64,000 bases of DNA, taken from NCBI GenBank assembly GCA_014058105.1, contig JACGCM010001692.1:62001-126000 (forward strand), given 5' to 3'. Positions 12,301-24,300 of this stretch are shown here, piece after piece. Within the stretch, counting starts at the first letter, position 1. Every line of letters begins with the position of its first letter. This stretch comes from Kingdonia uniflora (lineage: Eukaryota > Streptophyta > Magnoliopsida > Ranunculales > Circaeasteraceae). The translations under genes and the position numbers were made by a program. Under the pieces are notes generated by a model, which saw only the letters and a list, made by a program, of their open reading frames with translations, was not told the origin of the DNA and did no database searches.

Positions 12301-15300
12301 AGACGATCAGGCCCATGTGGGTGAACGTCTCGTTACGTTAGAGGGAGTGGTTGAAGGGAATATGGCTACTCTTCTGGATCAGGTGGCTGAACTTTCCTCG
12401 AAGGTAAATCTCCTAGTGAAGGTTGTTGGAAATGGAGAACCAGCACCTTTGGGCGGCGGTATAGACCGTCCCAGGATCAAGGTCCCCGAGCCCAAGGCGT
12501 ACGAGGGAGCGAGGGACGCCAAAGAGGTAGAGAACTTCCTTTTTGATATGGAGACGTACTTCAATGTGGTTAGGCCTGATAGCGAAGGTTCAAAGGTGTC
12601 GATGGCAACCATGTACCTCGCCGGTAATGTTAAACTATGGTGGCGCACCAAATATGCTGAGATCCAGAGCGGTCACTGTACTATTGGAACGTGGGATGAC
12701 TTGAAGAAAGAGCTGAAGAATCAGTTCTTACCCGAGAATGTTGAGTTCATTGCTCGGAGAAGTTTGAGGCAACTGAAGCAGACAGGCAACATCCGGGAGT
12801 ATGTGAAGCGGTTTTCAGCCTTGATGTTAGATATCCGTGACATGTCTGAAAATGATAAGTTGTTTTGTTTCTTGGAAGGTCTGAAACCATGGATCCAAAA
12901 TGAATTACAAAGGCAACGGGTTCAAGATTTGGCTTCCGCAATGGCCTCCGCTGAGCGTATCAACGACTACACCCCTATGTTGGGTGAGCGTCGACCGGCT
13001 CCGTCTCAGTCAAGTTCCCAGTCGCAACAATGAGCGGGATCCTCCAATAATTACAACAAGGGAAAGAATGAAGGGTACCAAGCTAGAAGTGGGGGAGACC
13101 AAGGTCATGGCCTGAACAGGAGCAAGTGCAGGTGGTGCCTCGAGTTCCAATTCTGGGAGGGAGTACCACTGGCCGCGTAACAATGGCGGCTCTTCCTCTT
13201 CGTCCAGGTTTCAAGGACGTCCTGGGAACTTGAAGTGTTTTCTTTGTGGAGGGAATCACAAAGCCTATCAGTGTCCTCAGAAGACGGCCCTGAATGCGCT
13301 AATGGCATCGCACGGGGACCAAGCCAATGACACCACTCAGGGAAATGGTAGCGGTGAAACTCATATGGGTTCTCTTTACTTGCTCAATGCCGTGACCACT
13401 CAGTTGCCAGAGGTTAAGCCGAAGAAGGGACTCATGTATGTGGACCTTAGTATTAATGGGCAGAGTACTTTGGCGATGGTTGATACCGGTGCTACCCACA
13501 ACTTTATTGCCATTCAAGAGGCGAATCGTCTGGGACTGCGTTTGGTGAAAGATTCTAGCCGGATGAAGGCTGTAAACTCCGCCGCAATGCCGATACATGG
13601 TGTTGCCAAGTTGGTTCCAGTTAAGATGGAACAGTGGAGTGGAAAGGTTAACCTTCTCGCTGTGACATTGGATGATTTTAAGATTATATTGGGAATGGAC
13701 TTTCTCCGCTACCACAAGGCAGTGCCGATGCCGTTCGTCAACTCCTTAGTGATTTTTGGTGACAATCCCTCAATCATTCAGATGTCCACGCAGAAAGATG
13801 AGGGAAGACTATTATCAGCTCTTCAGTTGGAGAAGTGACTGAGGCGAGGGGAGCTGACTTACCTTGCAACCTTACGGTTAAAGTCGGATGATCAGAATCA
13901 TGATGCCTTGCCGACAGAAGTCTCCCGGGTACTTACAGAATTCAAGGATGTGATGCCGAAAGAATTACCAAAGGTGTTACCTCCACGAAGGCCTATCGAT
14001 CATCAGATTGAGTTAGTCCCTGGAACCAAGCCTCCTGCGAAAGGACCATATAGAATGAGTCCGCCTGAACTAGCAGAGCTTCGGAGACAGCTTGATGGAC
14101 TATTGGAATCGGGCTTTATTCGCCCCTCAAAGGCGCCATACGGTGCCCCGGTCTTATTTCAGAAGAAACAAGATGGAAGCTTGCGATTATGTGTCGACTA
14201 TCGAGCCCTGAACAAGGTAACGGTGAAGAACAAGTATCCCATACCGCTCATTGCCGACTTATTTGACCAGCTTACGTCTGCGAAGTACTTCTCTAAACTT
14301 GATTTGAGATCGGGTTACTATCAGGTCAGGATCGTTGCCGGAGATGAACCAAAGACGACTTGTTCCACTCGGTATGGGGCATATGAATTTCTTGTCATGC
14401 CATTCGGCCTAACCAATGCTCCTGCAACTTTCTGTACTCTTATGAATGAGCTCTTTCAGAAATATATCGAAAAGTTTGTGGTGGTGTACCTGGATGATAT
14501 TGTCATATACAGCCGCACTATGGAAGAGTACCTTGAACATCTTCGCCTTGTATTCCAAGTCTTGCGACTGAACCAGTTATATGTCAAGTTGGAGAAATGC
14601 TCGTTCGCGCAGGAGCAAGTTATGTTTCTTGGACATGTCATTGGCGGAGGACAGATCCGGATGGATATGGAAAAGGTCCGCGCTATTGAAGAGTGGAGAG
14701 CTCCTACGGAGGTTACAGAAGTGCGTTCCTTTCTTGGCCTTGTGAACTACTACCGCAAGTTCGTTGAAGGGTATTTGAAACGTGCGGCACCCCTTACAGA
14801 TCTTCTCAAGAAAGACTTCTCTTGGTCTTGGTCCGAGAAGTGTCAAGCAGCATTTGACGATCTGAAGCATGCGGTAATTAGCAATCCGGTCTTAGCCTTG
14901 CCAGATATTACCAAGCCGTTTGAGGTACATACTGATGCGTCTGATTTTGCTATCGGTGGAGTATTGTTACAAGAGGGACATCCAGTGGCATACGAAAGTA
15001 GGAAGCTGAACGATACCGAGAGGAGGTATTCATCCCAGCAGAAGGAACTCCTTGCTATTGTGCATTGCTTACGAGTATGGCGACACTATCTGTTGGGAAT
15101 GAAGGTTCTGGTGAAGACCGATAACCGTGCGGCAAGCCATTTCCTTACACAGAAGAAGTTGACCTCGATGCAGGCCCGTTGGCAAGAGTTTCTAGCCGAG
15201 TTTGATTTAGATCTCGAACACAAGCCAGGGAGGATGAACAATGTGCCGGATGCATTAAGCCGTAAGGCTGAACTTGTGGCCACCTCTACAGCTGCCAAAC

Positions 15301-18300
15301 AGTCTCACTCTTATGTTACTAGCGCCCTCCATGATAGGATCCGCGAAGGGTTAGCGGTAGATCCTCAGACCCAGGCCATGATTAACTTGGTGAAACAGGG
15401 GAAGACAAGACGGTTCTGGGTGGAAGATGGTCTTTTATACACGAAGGGACAACGACTTTATTTTCCTCGGTTCGCAGGACTACGGCGGGAGCTAATCAAG
15501 GAGTGCCATGATACTCTTTGGACAGGCCATCCGGGCTGGCGGAGAACACTATCCTTGCTACACAGGGGGTACTATTGGCCAAATGATCAGAATGAAGTGA
15601 TGGATTATACGCGGACTTGTCACATTTGCCAGCAAGACAAAGTTGATCGGGATTTGCCACTTGGATTGCTGGAACCACTTCCCGTGCCGACTCGACCTTG
15701 GGAAAGCGTCTCTATGGACTTTATCTCTGGGTTACCCAAGACGAAAGGGTATGGTTCCATACTCGTGATCATCGACCGGTTTTCTAAGTATGCAACATTC
15801 ATTCCGACTCCAATTGTTTGTACGGCAGAGAAAACCGCGCGTCTCTTTGTGAAACATGTTGTAAAGTATTGGGGCGTGCCAAAGGACATTGTCAGCGATA
15901 GAGATCCGAGATTTACTGGGAAGTTTTGGAGGGAAGTATTTAGATTACTGGGATCCACTCAACTTCTCAACCAGTAACCATCCACAGTCAGATGGTCAGA
16001 CAGAACGCTTCAATGCAATGTTAGAAGAGTACCTCCGGCACTTTGTCAGGGTGAACAAGAAGGACTGGGCTGAACTTTTGGATGTAGCACAGTTTTGCTT
16101 TAATTTGCAGAAGAGTTCCTCCACCAACAAGAGTCCTTCCGAGATACTGTTAGGACAGCAGCCCCTCACGCCGCACACAGTGGCCGCCGATTACAAAGGA
16201 AGTGTTCCGAGAGCCTACCAGTTTGCAAAAGAATGACAGAGAAATACAGATATTGCCCGGGCCTCTCTAGAGAAAGCGTCAGCCAGAATGAAGAAGTGGG
16301 CCGACCAGAAGAGACGACCAGATTCTTTTCAAGTTGGGGACCTTGTTCTGATCAAGAGATCCCATCTCAAGCAGCGAGGTGGCAGAATACACCAAGGGCT
16401 AGTATCCAAGTACATTGGTCCGATTCCAATCATTGGTAAAGTTGGGAAGGTTTCCTACAAGCTTCAATTACCTTCCCACCTTCGCTTCATCCATCCAGTG
16501 TTTCATGCCAGTACTCTAAAGCCTTACCACCAAGATAAGGAAGATCCAAGCAGAACTACCGTCAGGCCTCATGTTCCGCTCAAGCCAGTAAGCTCTGGCG
16601 AAGTTCCAGAGAGTGTTCTTGATCACAGAGTCACCCATGTTGATCCGGACACCAAAGAGGAAGTTTATGAGTACCTTGTGAAGTGGAAGGATCTGCCAGA
16701 TACTGAAGCCAGTTGGGAGCACCAAGATTCTCATCCCCTTCTGGTCCGACTAAGGAAGACTGAGTCCAAGCAAGAGAGGAAAGAGAACAGACAGATGTGG
16801 AAGCAGAAAAAAAAGTCGACGAGGGCGTCTCCAAGCTGAGTGGGAGAGAGTGTGACGCCCAGGCTTTGTATATAGTATCCTTAGGTTGTAAAAGAGCATT
16901 GTACAAATTTTCATTTATTTTTGTAAAGGTTAGCTTAGGAAAATGGGGGAGTACGCTTCGTCTCCACTTTTGATGTTTCCTTTTAGAACTTAGTTGTTTT
17001 CCTATTTCCTATATATGTAGAGGACTAGTATCCGATACACCCAAGAAGGAATTTAAGCTTGTAATAGTGCTTTGTAATAGTTGTTGATATTTGAATGAAA
17101 TGATGCCTTCAAAGACCCTTTGTTCAGTGTTTGTGATGCGTTGAGATTATGTGATGCTTTGCGATGTTGTGTTGCTAAATAATTGATAGAGAAGAGTAAT
17201 TAGGCTTACTTGGGACAGGTGTCTCGAGTGCCGCACGTGCCAAGCTTGATTTTAAAGTTGGTCCGTGTCAGTGATTCTTAGCATATATAGCACTACATAC
17301 GTCCATGATATGGTGCAAGTTGGCACGCAATATGATTTTGGTACCAATAATTAAGCATTCATATGTGGTACAAGTAACGTCTCTTTCCTATTGTTGGGTG
17401 AAATCTTAATTGTACCTTGCCGAAGTCCCATGTAAAAGTCACATTGAACTTCATTTTCAACATCACCGTGCTCGTCCCTACGGAAAGAAGTTGCCCAAAG
17501 CCATTGGATAATTGTTTGTCTGCTGCCATGGCTCTCGAGCAAGGGATGATGATTTGTATTTCACTAGGAATATCCCTTTGGTGATTAATTAGTGTTTTAT
17601 GGGTAAAAAGATGAATGAATTTGTGATGTAGAGCCAATACGAGCATTAAAGTTGCCAATGACTCTTCATACTTAACTACCTTTTGGTCTCACTCAGTGTA
17701 CCTATCCCTGTAAAAAAAATGAATTGCAGAGTTGTAAGTTGATAATTCTTGCGAGTAAGTCACTGACTATAAACTTTCGGCAAATTAAGTGGCTACTTCT
17801 ACCACCAACTTGGATATCCGACAGTTTGACTCCAATGCTTGATTTAATGGTTCAAGATCCCAGCCTAAGTAACGACAGCTTGGACTTGAAACATCAAACG
17901 CAAAGCCCTGTTGAAGTCTACTGCTTTTTGGAGTATAGTATATTAGATATATTCTTTTTTTGAAGACGGATACTTATGAAACACTATATTTACAGGTTTA
18001 TGATCACATTTTGAATGTTTACCAATGTCTACAATCCAAAATCAAACAAGCCCGGTCAATTTGGGTACATCTTGTGCCAATATTGTGTTTGAAGAGGTTG
18101 TGCATATGGAGCATGCGACTTGTGCAATGCTTATACACAGTTGCTATTACCACTGAAACAGATGTACGTGTAATATGTGATTAATATCTGGAAGTGCTAG
18201 AAAAAAGAGGTTGGGATTTTAAGATTTTATAGTTGGATGGACTTGTTAATGCAATTGTAGTTGCTTGTCTTTATTTTGTTGGCTTTGTGGGTGGTATCTT

Positions 18301-19046
18301 GCTTGTGAGTTTTCCGAGCACCAAGTGCAAGACTACATGTACTATGCGCATGCACATTCGCTTGTGACGTGTGTCGTCCATTTTCTTGAACAAGTATGCC
18401 AGTTTTCTTTCTGTTCATAGCTAACAAAAGTATGCATCTGTAGACTGTAGCCATGTTATCTGTGATCTGCCCACATTTTTCTCTAGACTGTAGCCAGTAT
18501 TCACACTGATCATACTTGAACCTTATGACAGGTTCTGCATGGATGGCTCTTTCTCGGCCTTTCGTAGACTATTGCATATGGGGGTGGGACAACTTACCCA
18601 GAACCGTCCTCATGTATTACTCGAACTTCATATCTTCTCCAGAAGGTTACTTCCACACTGTAATCTGTAATGCTCAAGAGTTTCGCAACACTACCGTTAA
18701 CAGTGACCTCCACTTCATTTCATGGGATAATCCCCCAAAGCAACATCCCCATCACCTCAACCTCAATGACATGCAAAGAATGATCGACAGCAACGCTCCT
18801 TTTGCAAGGAAATTCCCAATAGACGATCCAGTACTTGACAAAATTGATGCGGAGTTACTGTTTAAGGGGCCAGGCATGCTTACCCCTGGTGGATGGTGTG
18901 GTGGAAAACGAGAAAACGGTTCGGATTCGTGCTTGGTTGTTGGTAATACTACAGTCCTCAGGCCAGGCTCTGGGGCAAAGAGACTGGAGCAATTAACCAT
19001 CTCCCTCTTGTCTAATGACAATTTCCGCCAGAAACAATGCAAATGA
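6365..19046 (+). CDS. GLCAT14: GT14-family beta-glucuronosyltransferase (GlcAT14-like), four exons
   Basis: Golgi type II membrane enzyme; the Arabidopsis GlcAT14 members add glucuronic acid to arabinogalactan-protein glycans. Exons by reading frame and GT-AG sites: 6365-6947, 7030-7105, 7205-7320, 18532-19046, giving 429 codons plus TGA. Residues about 22-42 form the signal-anchor. A proline-rich stem follows, then the GT14 'Branch' domain beginning RFAYLISGS, with [39 protein letters not shown] spanning the exon 1/2 junction, [14 protein letters not shown] across the giant intron, and [16 protein letters not shown]. The C-terminus is [13 protein letters not shown]...QCK. I chose the Met at 6365 (MKKLKSY) because that start resembles the Arabidopsis protein; an upstream in-frame ATG at 6329 lacks such support. 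No coding damage was seen. Exon 4 sits 11.2 kb away beyond a retrotransposon. Confidence 0.95.
6948..7029 (+). other. intron 1 of the GT14 gene
   Basis: Donor GTGAGA at 6948 and acceptor GTAG ending at 7029; phase 1, splitting an Asp codon. It contains a short ATT trinucleotide run (about 6960-6977). Intron 2 is 7106-7204 with GT-AG ends. Confidence 0.9.
7322..11649. other. intron 3 before the retrotransposon, nothing recognised
   Basis: AT-rich, no conserved protein, no clear terminal repeats. ORFs around 10.4-11.1 kb have no recognisable domain or codon pattern and are most likely chance ORFs. Old decayed transposon DNA is possible but not supportable by eye. Confidence 0.5.
11655..12074 (+). 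repeat. 5' LTR of the intronic chromovirus
   Basis: 420 bp, from TGTGACGCCCAGG to GGTCCGTGTCA; pairs with 16,851-17,270 with four transitions and no indels. Confidence 0.97.
11814..11824 (+). promoter_or_regulatory. candidate LTR TATA box
   Basis: TATATATATAG inside the 5' LTR is the best TATA candidate. The corresponding site in the 3' LTR (17,010-17,020) carries an A to G change, TATATATGTAG, which could weaken it. Confidence 0.45.
12077..12088 (+). promoter_or_regulatory. primer-binding site (initiator tRNA-Met type)
   Basis: TGGTATCAGAGC starts two bases after the 5' LTR and matches the standard plant PBS complementary to the 3' end of tRNA-Met. Confidence 0.95.
12116..13300 (+). pseudogene. 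chromovirus gag, broken
   Basis: Capsid/nucleocapsid polyprotein. The ATG at 12,116 opens [11 protein letters not shown] coiled-coil-like N-terminal region is interrupted by TGA at 12,284-12,286, where CGA is the likely original codon. The retrotransposon gag core follows ([49 protein letters not shown]). The frame stops at 13,033. The zinc knuckle [13 protein letters not shown] (C-x2-C-x3-H-x4-C, about 13,236-13,274) is in a different frame, so a frameshift lies between 13,000 and 13,230. Confidence 0.92.
13301..16839 (+). pseudogene. chromovirus pol: protease, RT, RNase H, integrase, chromodomain, broken
   Basis: Domains in order: aspartic protease with [12 protein letters not shown] (about 13,480); stop TGA at 13,836; reverse transcriptase with SGYYQVRI and [11 protein letters not shown] (about 14,480-14,515); RNase H with [11 protein letters not shown] (about 14,930); integrase HHCC finger (H..H in [10 protein letters not shown] in CHICQQD, about 15,510-15,640); catalytic core with SMDFISGLP and [11 protein letters not shown] frame change near 15,955 precedes SDGQTERFN, which carries the last acidic residue. 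A TGA at 16,234-16,236 interrupts the integrase C-terminus. The tail is a chromodomain ([17 protein letters not shown], about 16,665-16,725), which in this group steers integration through histone marks. Not functional as it stands. Confidence 0.95.
16838..16850 (+). promoter_or_regulatory. polypurine tract
   Basis: GAGTGGGAGAGAG abuts the 3' LTR, the expected plus-strand primer site. Confidence 0.9.
16851..17270 (+). repeat. 3' LTR of the intronic chromovirus
   Basis: 420-bp partner of 11,655-12,074. Being in sense with the host gene and 1.26 kb upstream of exon 4, it could supply a promoter or a poly(A) site to the host transcript. Confidence 0.97.
17276..18531. other. intron 3 after the retrotransposon, nothing recognised
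   Basis: No coding signal. The short phrase CTAGACTGTAGCC or a close variant occurs twice near 18,440 and 18,484, a small local duplication. The acceptor site for exon 4 closes the segment. Confidence 0.5.
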
Positions 19047-19509
19047 CCAGATTTTTGTTTCTTTTATCGCATCAGAGGTGTGGATCACAGGTCCTTTGGT
19101 AATCGTAATTTTTTTTTCTTCTTTTTTTTCTTTCTTTTGTACAAAGTAGTTTACGATATAGTTGACCTTAACGGAGTAGGATAGTAAAAAGATTTAATGA
19201 AGGGAAATTTGAAGAATATGGGAATAATTTCTTAAGATTGAAGAATATGGTTATCACCAAATTCATGGGATTAATAGTCCCATACATTTTAATCAGAGAA
19301 ACTGCAATTATTCTTGCTTTTAGTTTTTAGTTTCAGTTTTGTACTATACATGGTGATTCCAAACCTGTTTTTTCTCGAGTAATCCTTCTGCCACATGCAA
19401 TTCCTGTCAACATTTCAACCATTTAGCTAAGGGTATCTTCATGGGTAACCCCTTCGCTTTATACATCTACTATCTCTAATTCTCTATATTCTCTTCATTT
19501 CTCCTCAAA
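19047..19509 (+). other. 3' UTR and 3' flank of the GT14 gene
   Basis: T-rich stretch near 19,108-19,140, then AT-rich DNA. No unambiguous AATAAA was seen, so the transcript end is not placed. Confidence 0.4.
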
Positions 19510-20427
19510 ATATTGCAATGTCATCTCTACCATCCCAACTCGAGAAAAACTCAACCAAAGGATTCATTAAACTCAAGAAAAATTGGAGAAAGTCCAAAAT
19601 GATAGATATTAAGGATCTGTTGCTATTCTCCAATTGGAAGCCCAATTCATTTGTACCCTCAACTCTCTCCTACAATGTGAAGAAGTGCACTGGAGGCAAA
19701 AATCATGGGATCGTTGGATTAAGGAAGGCGACCTTAATACCAAGTATTTTCATCTTTAGACAATTCGAAGGAGGCATTTCAATCAGATTATTAGCATTAA
19801 AAATGATCTTGGAACGTGGGTTAGTGGGAGAAACGCTGTGGGTAAAACTGTTGTTCATTATTTCGAACACCTTCTTTCTTCTACTTTACCTAGTGACCGG
19901 AGTGAGATCCTTGCTCCGGTGCAACCACGCACCACGCATCTCTGAGAGTGAGAATTTAAGCTTGTTTGCGAACCCACAACGGAGGAGATTGACCAAACTT
20001 TTCTCCAAATTCAGTCCCGTAAGGCACCTGGGCCGGATGGCTTCTCAGGTATTTTTTATCATAAGTTTTAGTTAATTGTCAAGACCCGAATTTATTACAT
20101 GATTTTATCCTCTTTTGACTCTAGTTCTTTCTCCGCCAAATCAATCACTCGAATATCGTCCTCGTTCCAACAATTCAAAACCTCATTAAACTTGAGCATT
20201 TCCGACCGATTAGCCTTTACAACCCAACGTACAAAATTATTTCAAAATTTTTGGCCAACCGGTTGAAATCCCTGATTTCTCGATTCATTTCCCCACTTCA
20301 AGGTGCTTTCTTACCGAATCGCTCAATCCATCACCAAATTCTTTGGACTAAAAATCAACATGAATAAAGAATACGACCGCGCGTTTTTATTGGCAAAAAC
20401 TCTGCAGCTTTTGGGTTTAATAAAAAT
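19510..20427 (+). pseudogene. LINE ORF2 relic, part 1 (linker and start of RT)
   Basis: Across several frames the translation shows plant L1 ORF2 landmarks: WIKEGDLNTKYFHL (about 19,707-19,750), RKAPGPDGFSG (about 20,018), EHFRPISLYN (about 20,190-20,220), FLANRLKSLIS, and the RT block around MNKEYDR (about 20,358). It then stops abruptly at the terminal inverted repeat of the Mutator-like element. Many stops and frame changes; the 5' end is truncated. The rest of the same LINE resumes at 36,616. Confidence 0.8.
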
Positions 20428-20474
20428 CAGAAATTATGAGAATAAATACTAGTTTTTGCCATCTTTGCAAAATC
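20428..20474 (+). repeat. left terminal inverted repeat of the MULE
   Basis: Begins CAGAAATTATGAGAATAAAT and ends TTTGCAAAATC; inverted partner at 36,569-36,615. Weaker similarity continues inward (a second AAATCGAT/GGCAAG motif). Confidence 0.92.
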
Positions 20475-21371
20475 GATACTTTGGCAAGCCTCTTCCAAAA
20501 TCGATACTAAAATTAACAAATCAATAATAGTCCTACCTACTACCCCCTAGCTGCCACCCTATTCTCTGACATTTAATGTTGATGGATAGTCTATTCTGCT
20601 ACAGTAATAAAACTACCAACTCACAAAGATTACTCAACAAATAACAAAGTTATACCAAAACAATTACAAAGATATACACTTCAAATGACAAAGTTCTCGT
20701 ACAACAAATGATAAATAATGCAGAAAAAAAAGAAAAATTATCCCACTAAAGTTGTTGAGTAGTCTAATCTGCTACAGTAATCAGAACAGTAATAAAAGAG
20801 AAGATTCCCCCCTAAATACACTACCAACCTTAAAAAAAATCAAAGCTTCTTCTTCTTCAACAACAAAGCTGCTACAAAAATCTAAGCACGTTCTCCTTGA
20901 TATACTGTTTGTCTCTTTCATGTGCCAAGTCCTCCAACTATCGTTCTGCATTCGATAAAGTCCTCACATAGAGGTCATTGGGATGAAAAGATTGCTGCTA
21001 TCATATGTTATTCTCGTTGCCAAAGACCGTTGTTATCATTCTCTCCGATAGTTAAAATAATCGTTTCAGTAAATATCATTTCTAACTCTGTATCCATCAT
21101 CTCTAACTGTGTATCCGCATCACGATTTGTCCCATTTATCTTAAGAAAAAATGTTATGCAAGATGATACAATTCATACATAATCATTTTTCTTTGACTTT
21201 TTAATCATCTGTCTTCTGCTACTATATCACCGGAATTGTTCATTGATATCATTTATTTCAGAATTCTTATCATTTGTTTAAGAGATTGTTGAAGTTCAGT
21301 TTTATATCATTTTTTTCATTTGTTTTTTGGTACTTTATCACCGGAATTGTTTATTTATATCATTTGTTTCA
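20475..21371. other. MULE left subterminal region
   Basis: No gene. It holds ACAAATGA and TCATTTGT motifs in both directions and a partial duplication of the transposase 5' end: near 21,240-21,310 a sequence resembling the later intron end and GAAGTTCAG exon start appears once before the true copy at about 21,360-21,390. Confidence 0.5.
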
Positions 21372-21375
21372 GGGA

Positions 21376-24300
21376 TGAATGAAGTTCAGCTTTATACCAT
21401 TGTTCAATTTGGTGGGGATATCGTACGTCCAAAGATCGGATAAATCGTTTCTTATGTTGGAGGAAGTACAAAATTTATTACACTCCTTGAAGAAACAAGC
21501 AAAATTTATCACACTCGTCATACGAAGATTTTGTTACACTCCTTGAAGAAACAAGCGAAATCCGTCGTAAGGACTGTAAGCTGTACAACTTCGTCCATGG
21601 TTGTGCATTCACAATTTCATCAGTCCAGGACTTTACCGTAATGATCAATATGCATAAAACCAATCCCGGCACACCTTTTCACATATGGATTGTTAATGAC
21701 CTTAGGGTACCTTCCCAGAACTCCCAGAACTTTATTTATGGTTTCTGTTCTTCGGGTAAAGGGTTGTCCACCACCAAAGATACTGGTTCAGGTAGAGGCT
21801 TGTCCACCACCAAAGCGGGGGGACCTTTGCGGCATAACTCATTTCCTGATCCTGAACCTGAATACAGGGGTTACCCTGAAACAAGCGGCAGAGGGCTTAA
21901 TCCGCGCAGGTTTGGACCTTTTGTGGATAATGAAAATGATTCTTTCGAAACTATCCGTTCTGATGCTTCTCCCTCAAATGAACCTAGTATTCCTCAATCA
22001 AATGTTCATATCTCAAATGAACCTGTGTTAATTAATGTTCCTCAATCAAATGAACATTTTCAAACTATCCTTACTAATGTTCCCCTCTCAAATAAACTTT
22101 TTATTCCTCAATCAAGTATTCATCTCTCAAATGAACCTGTGTTAACTAATATTCCTCCTTCAAATGAACCTACGTTAACTAATGCTCCTCTTTAAATTAC
22201 CATTTGTGTGCTCTATTTATCATTTCTTATTCAATTTCTATCATGCTAAGTTAAATATTTCTCATTTGTTCTGAGTTTCGGTTTGAGCCACAGCCCGAGC
22301 AGGTGAAAGATCTCCTGGATTTTCGGTTCAAATCTGCTCCGTACACGGAGGATCCTTATGACTTCAGTAAAGAGTTTAACATTGGTGATCTATATCGAAA
22401 TAGGATTTAACTCAAGAATCACATAAGAGCTTATGCAGTTGTAGACAAGTTCAATCTCGAACACGTTCTGAGCAACGAATATAAAATTGTGGTACGTTGC
22501 AAAGTCATAAATGCTCTTGGTAGATTTATACGACAAGGTTGGTCAGTTCAGCCATATTTAGAGTAAGTACTTATGCTCTGTGCATACTTGCATCCAAGTA
22601 GAAACTGAAGGTGGGAACACGTATAAGGCAGCGTCTAGTAGATGGGTTGCTTCTATAATAAAGCAAAAACTACGAAAAGACCTAAATTACCAACCTTCCA
22701 TAATTATTGATGATATGCAAATTTATCAAAATATTGATGTAACATACAATATTGTCTGGCTTGCGAAAGAAAAAGCCCACGCTGAGGTATAATCACTTTA
22801 TATGTCCTTTGTTCTACCATACAAGTCATTTATACAACATTGTTTATCATTTTTGCTCATATCATTTGGTCGATTCACTGTGTCATTTGTACTTACCATA
22901 CAAGTCATTTGTAAAACACTGTTTATCATTTAATCTACGTAATTATTTCAGATGCGAGGCAACTTTGAGCATGCATACCAACTACTTACGAGCTACTTTG
23001 TGGAAGTGAGGTTGGTTGACCCAAATTTTGTATTTGACATACAAACTACGAGTTGTAAGGATAAAAGATTCACAAGGTGTTTTTGGTGTTTTGGTCCCCC
23101 CCAAAAAGCTTTTAAACTATTGAGACCAGTTGTCGTGATTGATAAAACTTTTTTAAAAGGAAGATATCGTGGGACTCTGCTAATAGCCATCGCCATTGAC
23201 CCAAGTAATCATATTTTTCTACTTGCATTTTCGATAAGAGACTCGGAGACCACTAAAAGTTGGACATACTTCCTGGATATGTATGGGTATAATTTTCACG
23301 GTTATGACACTAAATTCCTCGTCATCTCTGACCGAAACTCTGGAACTATTAATGATATACCCAAGGTATTTCCATTTGCAATCCATACTTGTTGTACCTT
23401 CCAAATATCTAACAACATTAAAGCTACTCTCGAAAGCATGAGGATCACATTTAGGATGGTAATAGAAGCCCTAACCAGCGTTGATTTCGATAAACACATG
23501 AATGCTATCCGGAATACAGATCCAGTGGGTCTCCAATACATACTAGGTATTCCCAAAGAAACATGGTCTAATCTATACATTCCAATGAGTAGGTACATAC
23601 GTTGTCACTTTGTATTGCTCAACTAATCATTTGTTATATGAACAATAGTCATTATAACTCCATTTACATTCTTATTTGTCATTTTTTTGCCATTATTTCT
23701 CATTATTTCTTTATTACTCCTTTTACAGTTGTATGATCTCATTTGTCATTAGTTTATGCTCATTTGGCATTTGATTTCAATGGTTTATCATTTTTTCAGA
23801 TACAGAGTCACTTATACAAATCATGCCGAGGGTTGGAATAACGTTATTTTAAAAGTAAAAGATCTCCCTATCCATGTGTTTATTGAGGAATTGCGTAGAA
23901 TCTGTTCGGAAATGTCTTACACGTATAGGGAGGAAGCTGAGAAGAGTCAAGCTCGTTTAACGCCATGGGCTACAGATTACTCTGAGAGCAGAAAGTTTGT
24001 TGTAGATTCACTAACCTGCAGGGTTCGTACATCACTAGTTATGGCAGAACCGATTATGCAAATATTGAAGATGGTACTTGTTCCCGTCGTTGGTGGCAAA
24101 TGATGGGTATACCTTATGAACACGGAGTACGCGCTCTGGGTCTTGCTAATGTTGATCCAACTTCACCTGTCTCTAAGTACTACACAAATAATACATACAA
24201 GGCTGTTTATGAACCTATATGGATACCTATAAGAGGAATTGAGCAGTGGAAAATTTTAAAAACTGATCCACGTGTTCGTGCTCCTGTTCCAACAGTTCGA

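Larger units (their letters stand above)
11655..17270 (+). mobile_element. Complete but inactivated Ty3/gypsy chromovirus in the GT14 intron
   Basis: 5,616-bp LTR retrotransposon with two 420-bp LTRs that begin TG and end CA, flanked by 5-bp target duplications GTGAT (11,650-11,654 and 17,271-17,275). Internal order is PBS, gag with zinc knuckle, protease, RT, RNase H, integrase, chromodomain, PPT: a Ty3/gypsy chromovirus, possibly Galadriel-like, lineage unproven. The LTRs differ at only four positions, all transitions, so insertion is relatively recent. It lies in the same transcriptional direction as the host gene. Three in-frame stops and two frame changes inactivate gag-pol. Confidence 0.97.
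7321..18531 (+). other. 11.2-kb third intron of the GT14 gene
   Basis: Donor GTGAGA at 7321 follows the codon-splitting G of LFTG; acceptor ACAG ends at 18531 and exon 4 opens GTTCTGCATGG in the correct phase. Half of the length is a Ty3/gypsy insertion (11,655-17,270). The remainder is low-complexity, ORF-poor DNA. Confidence 0.9.
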
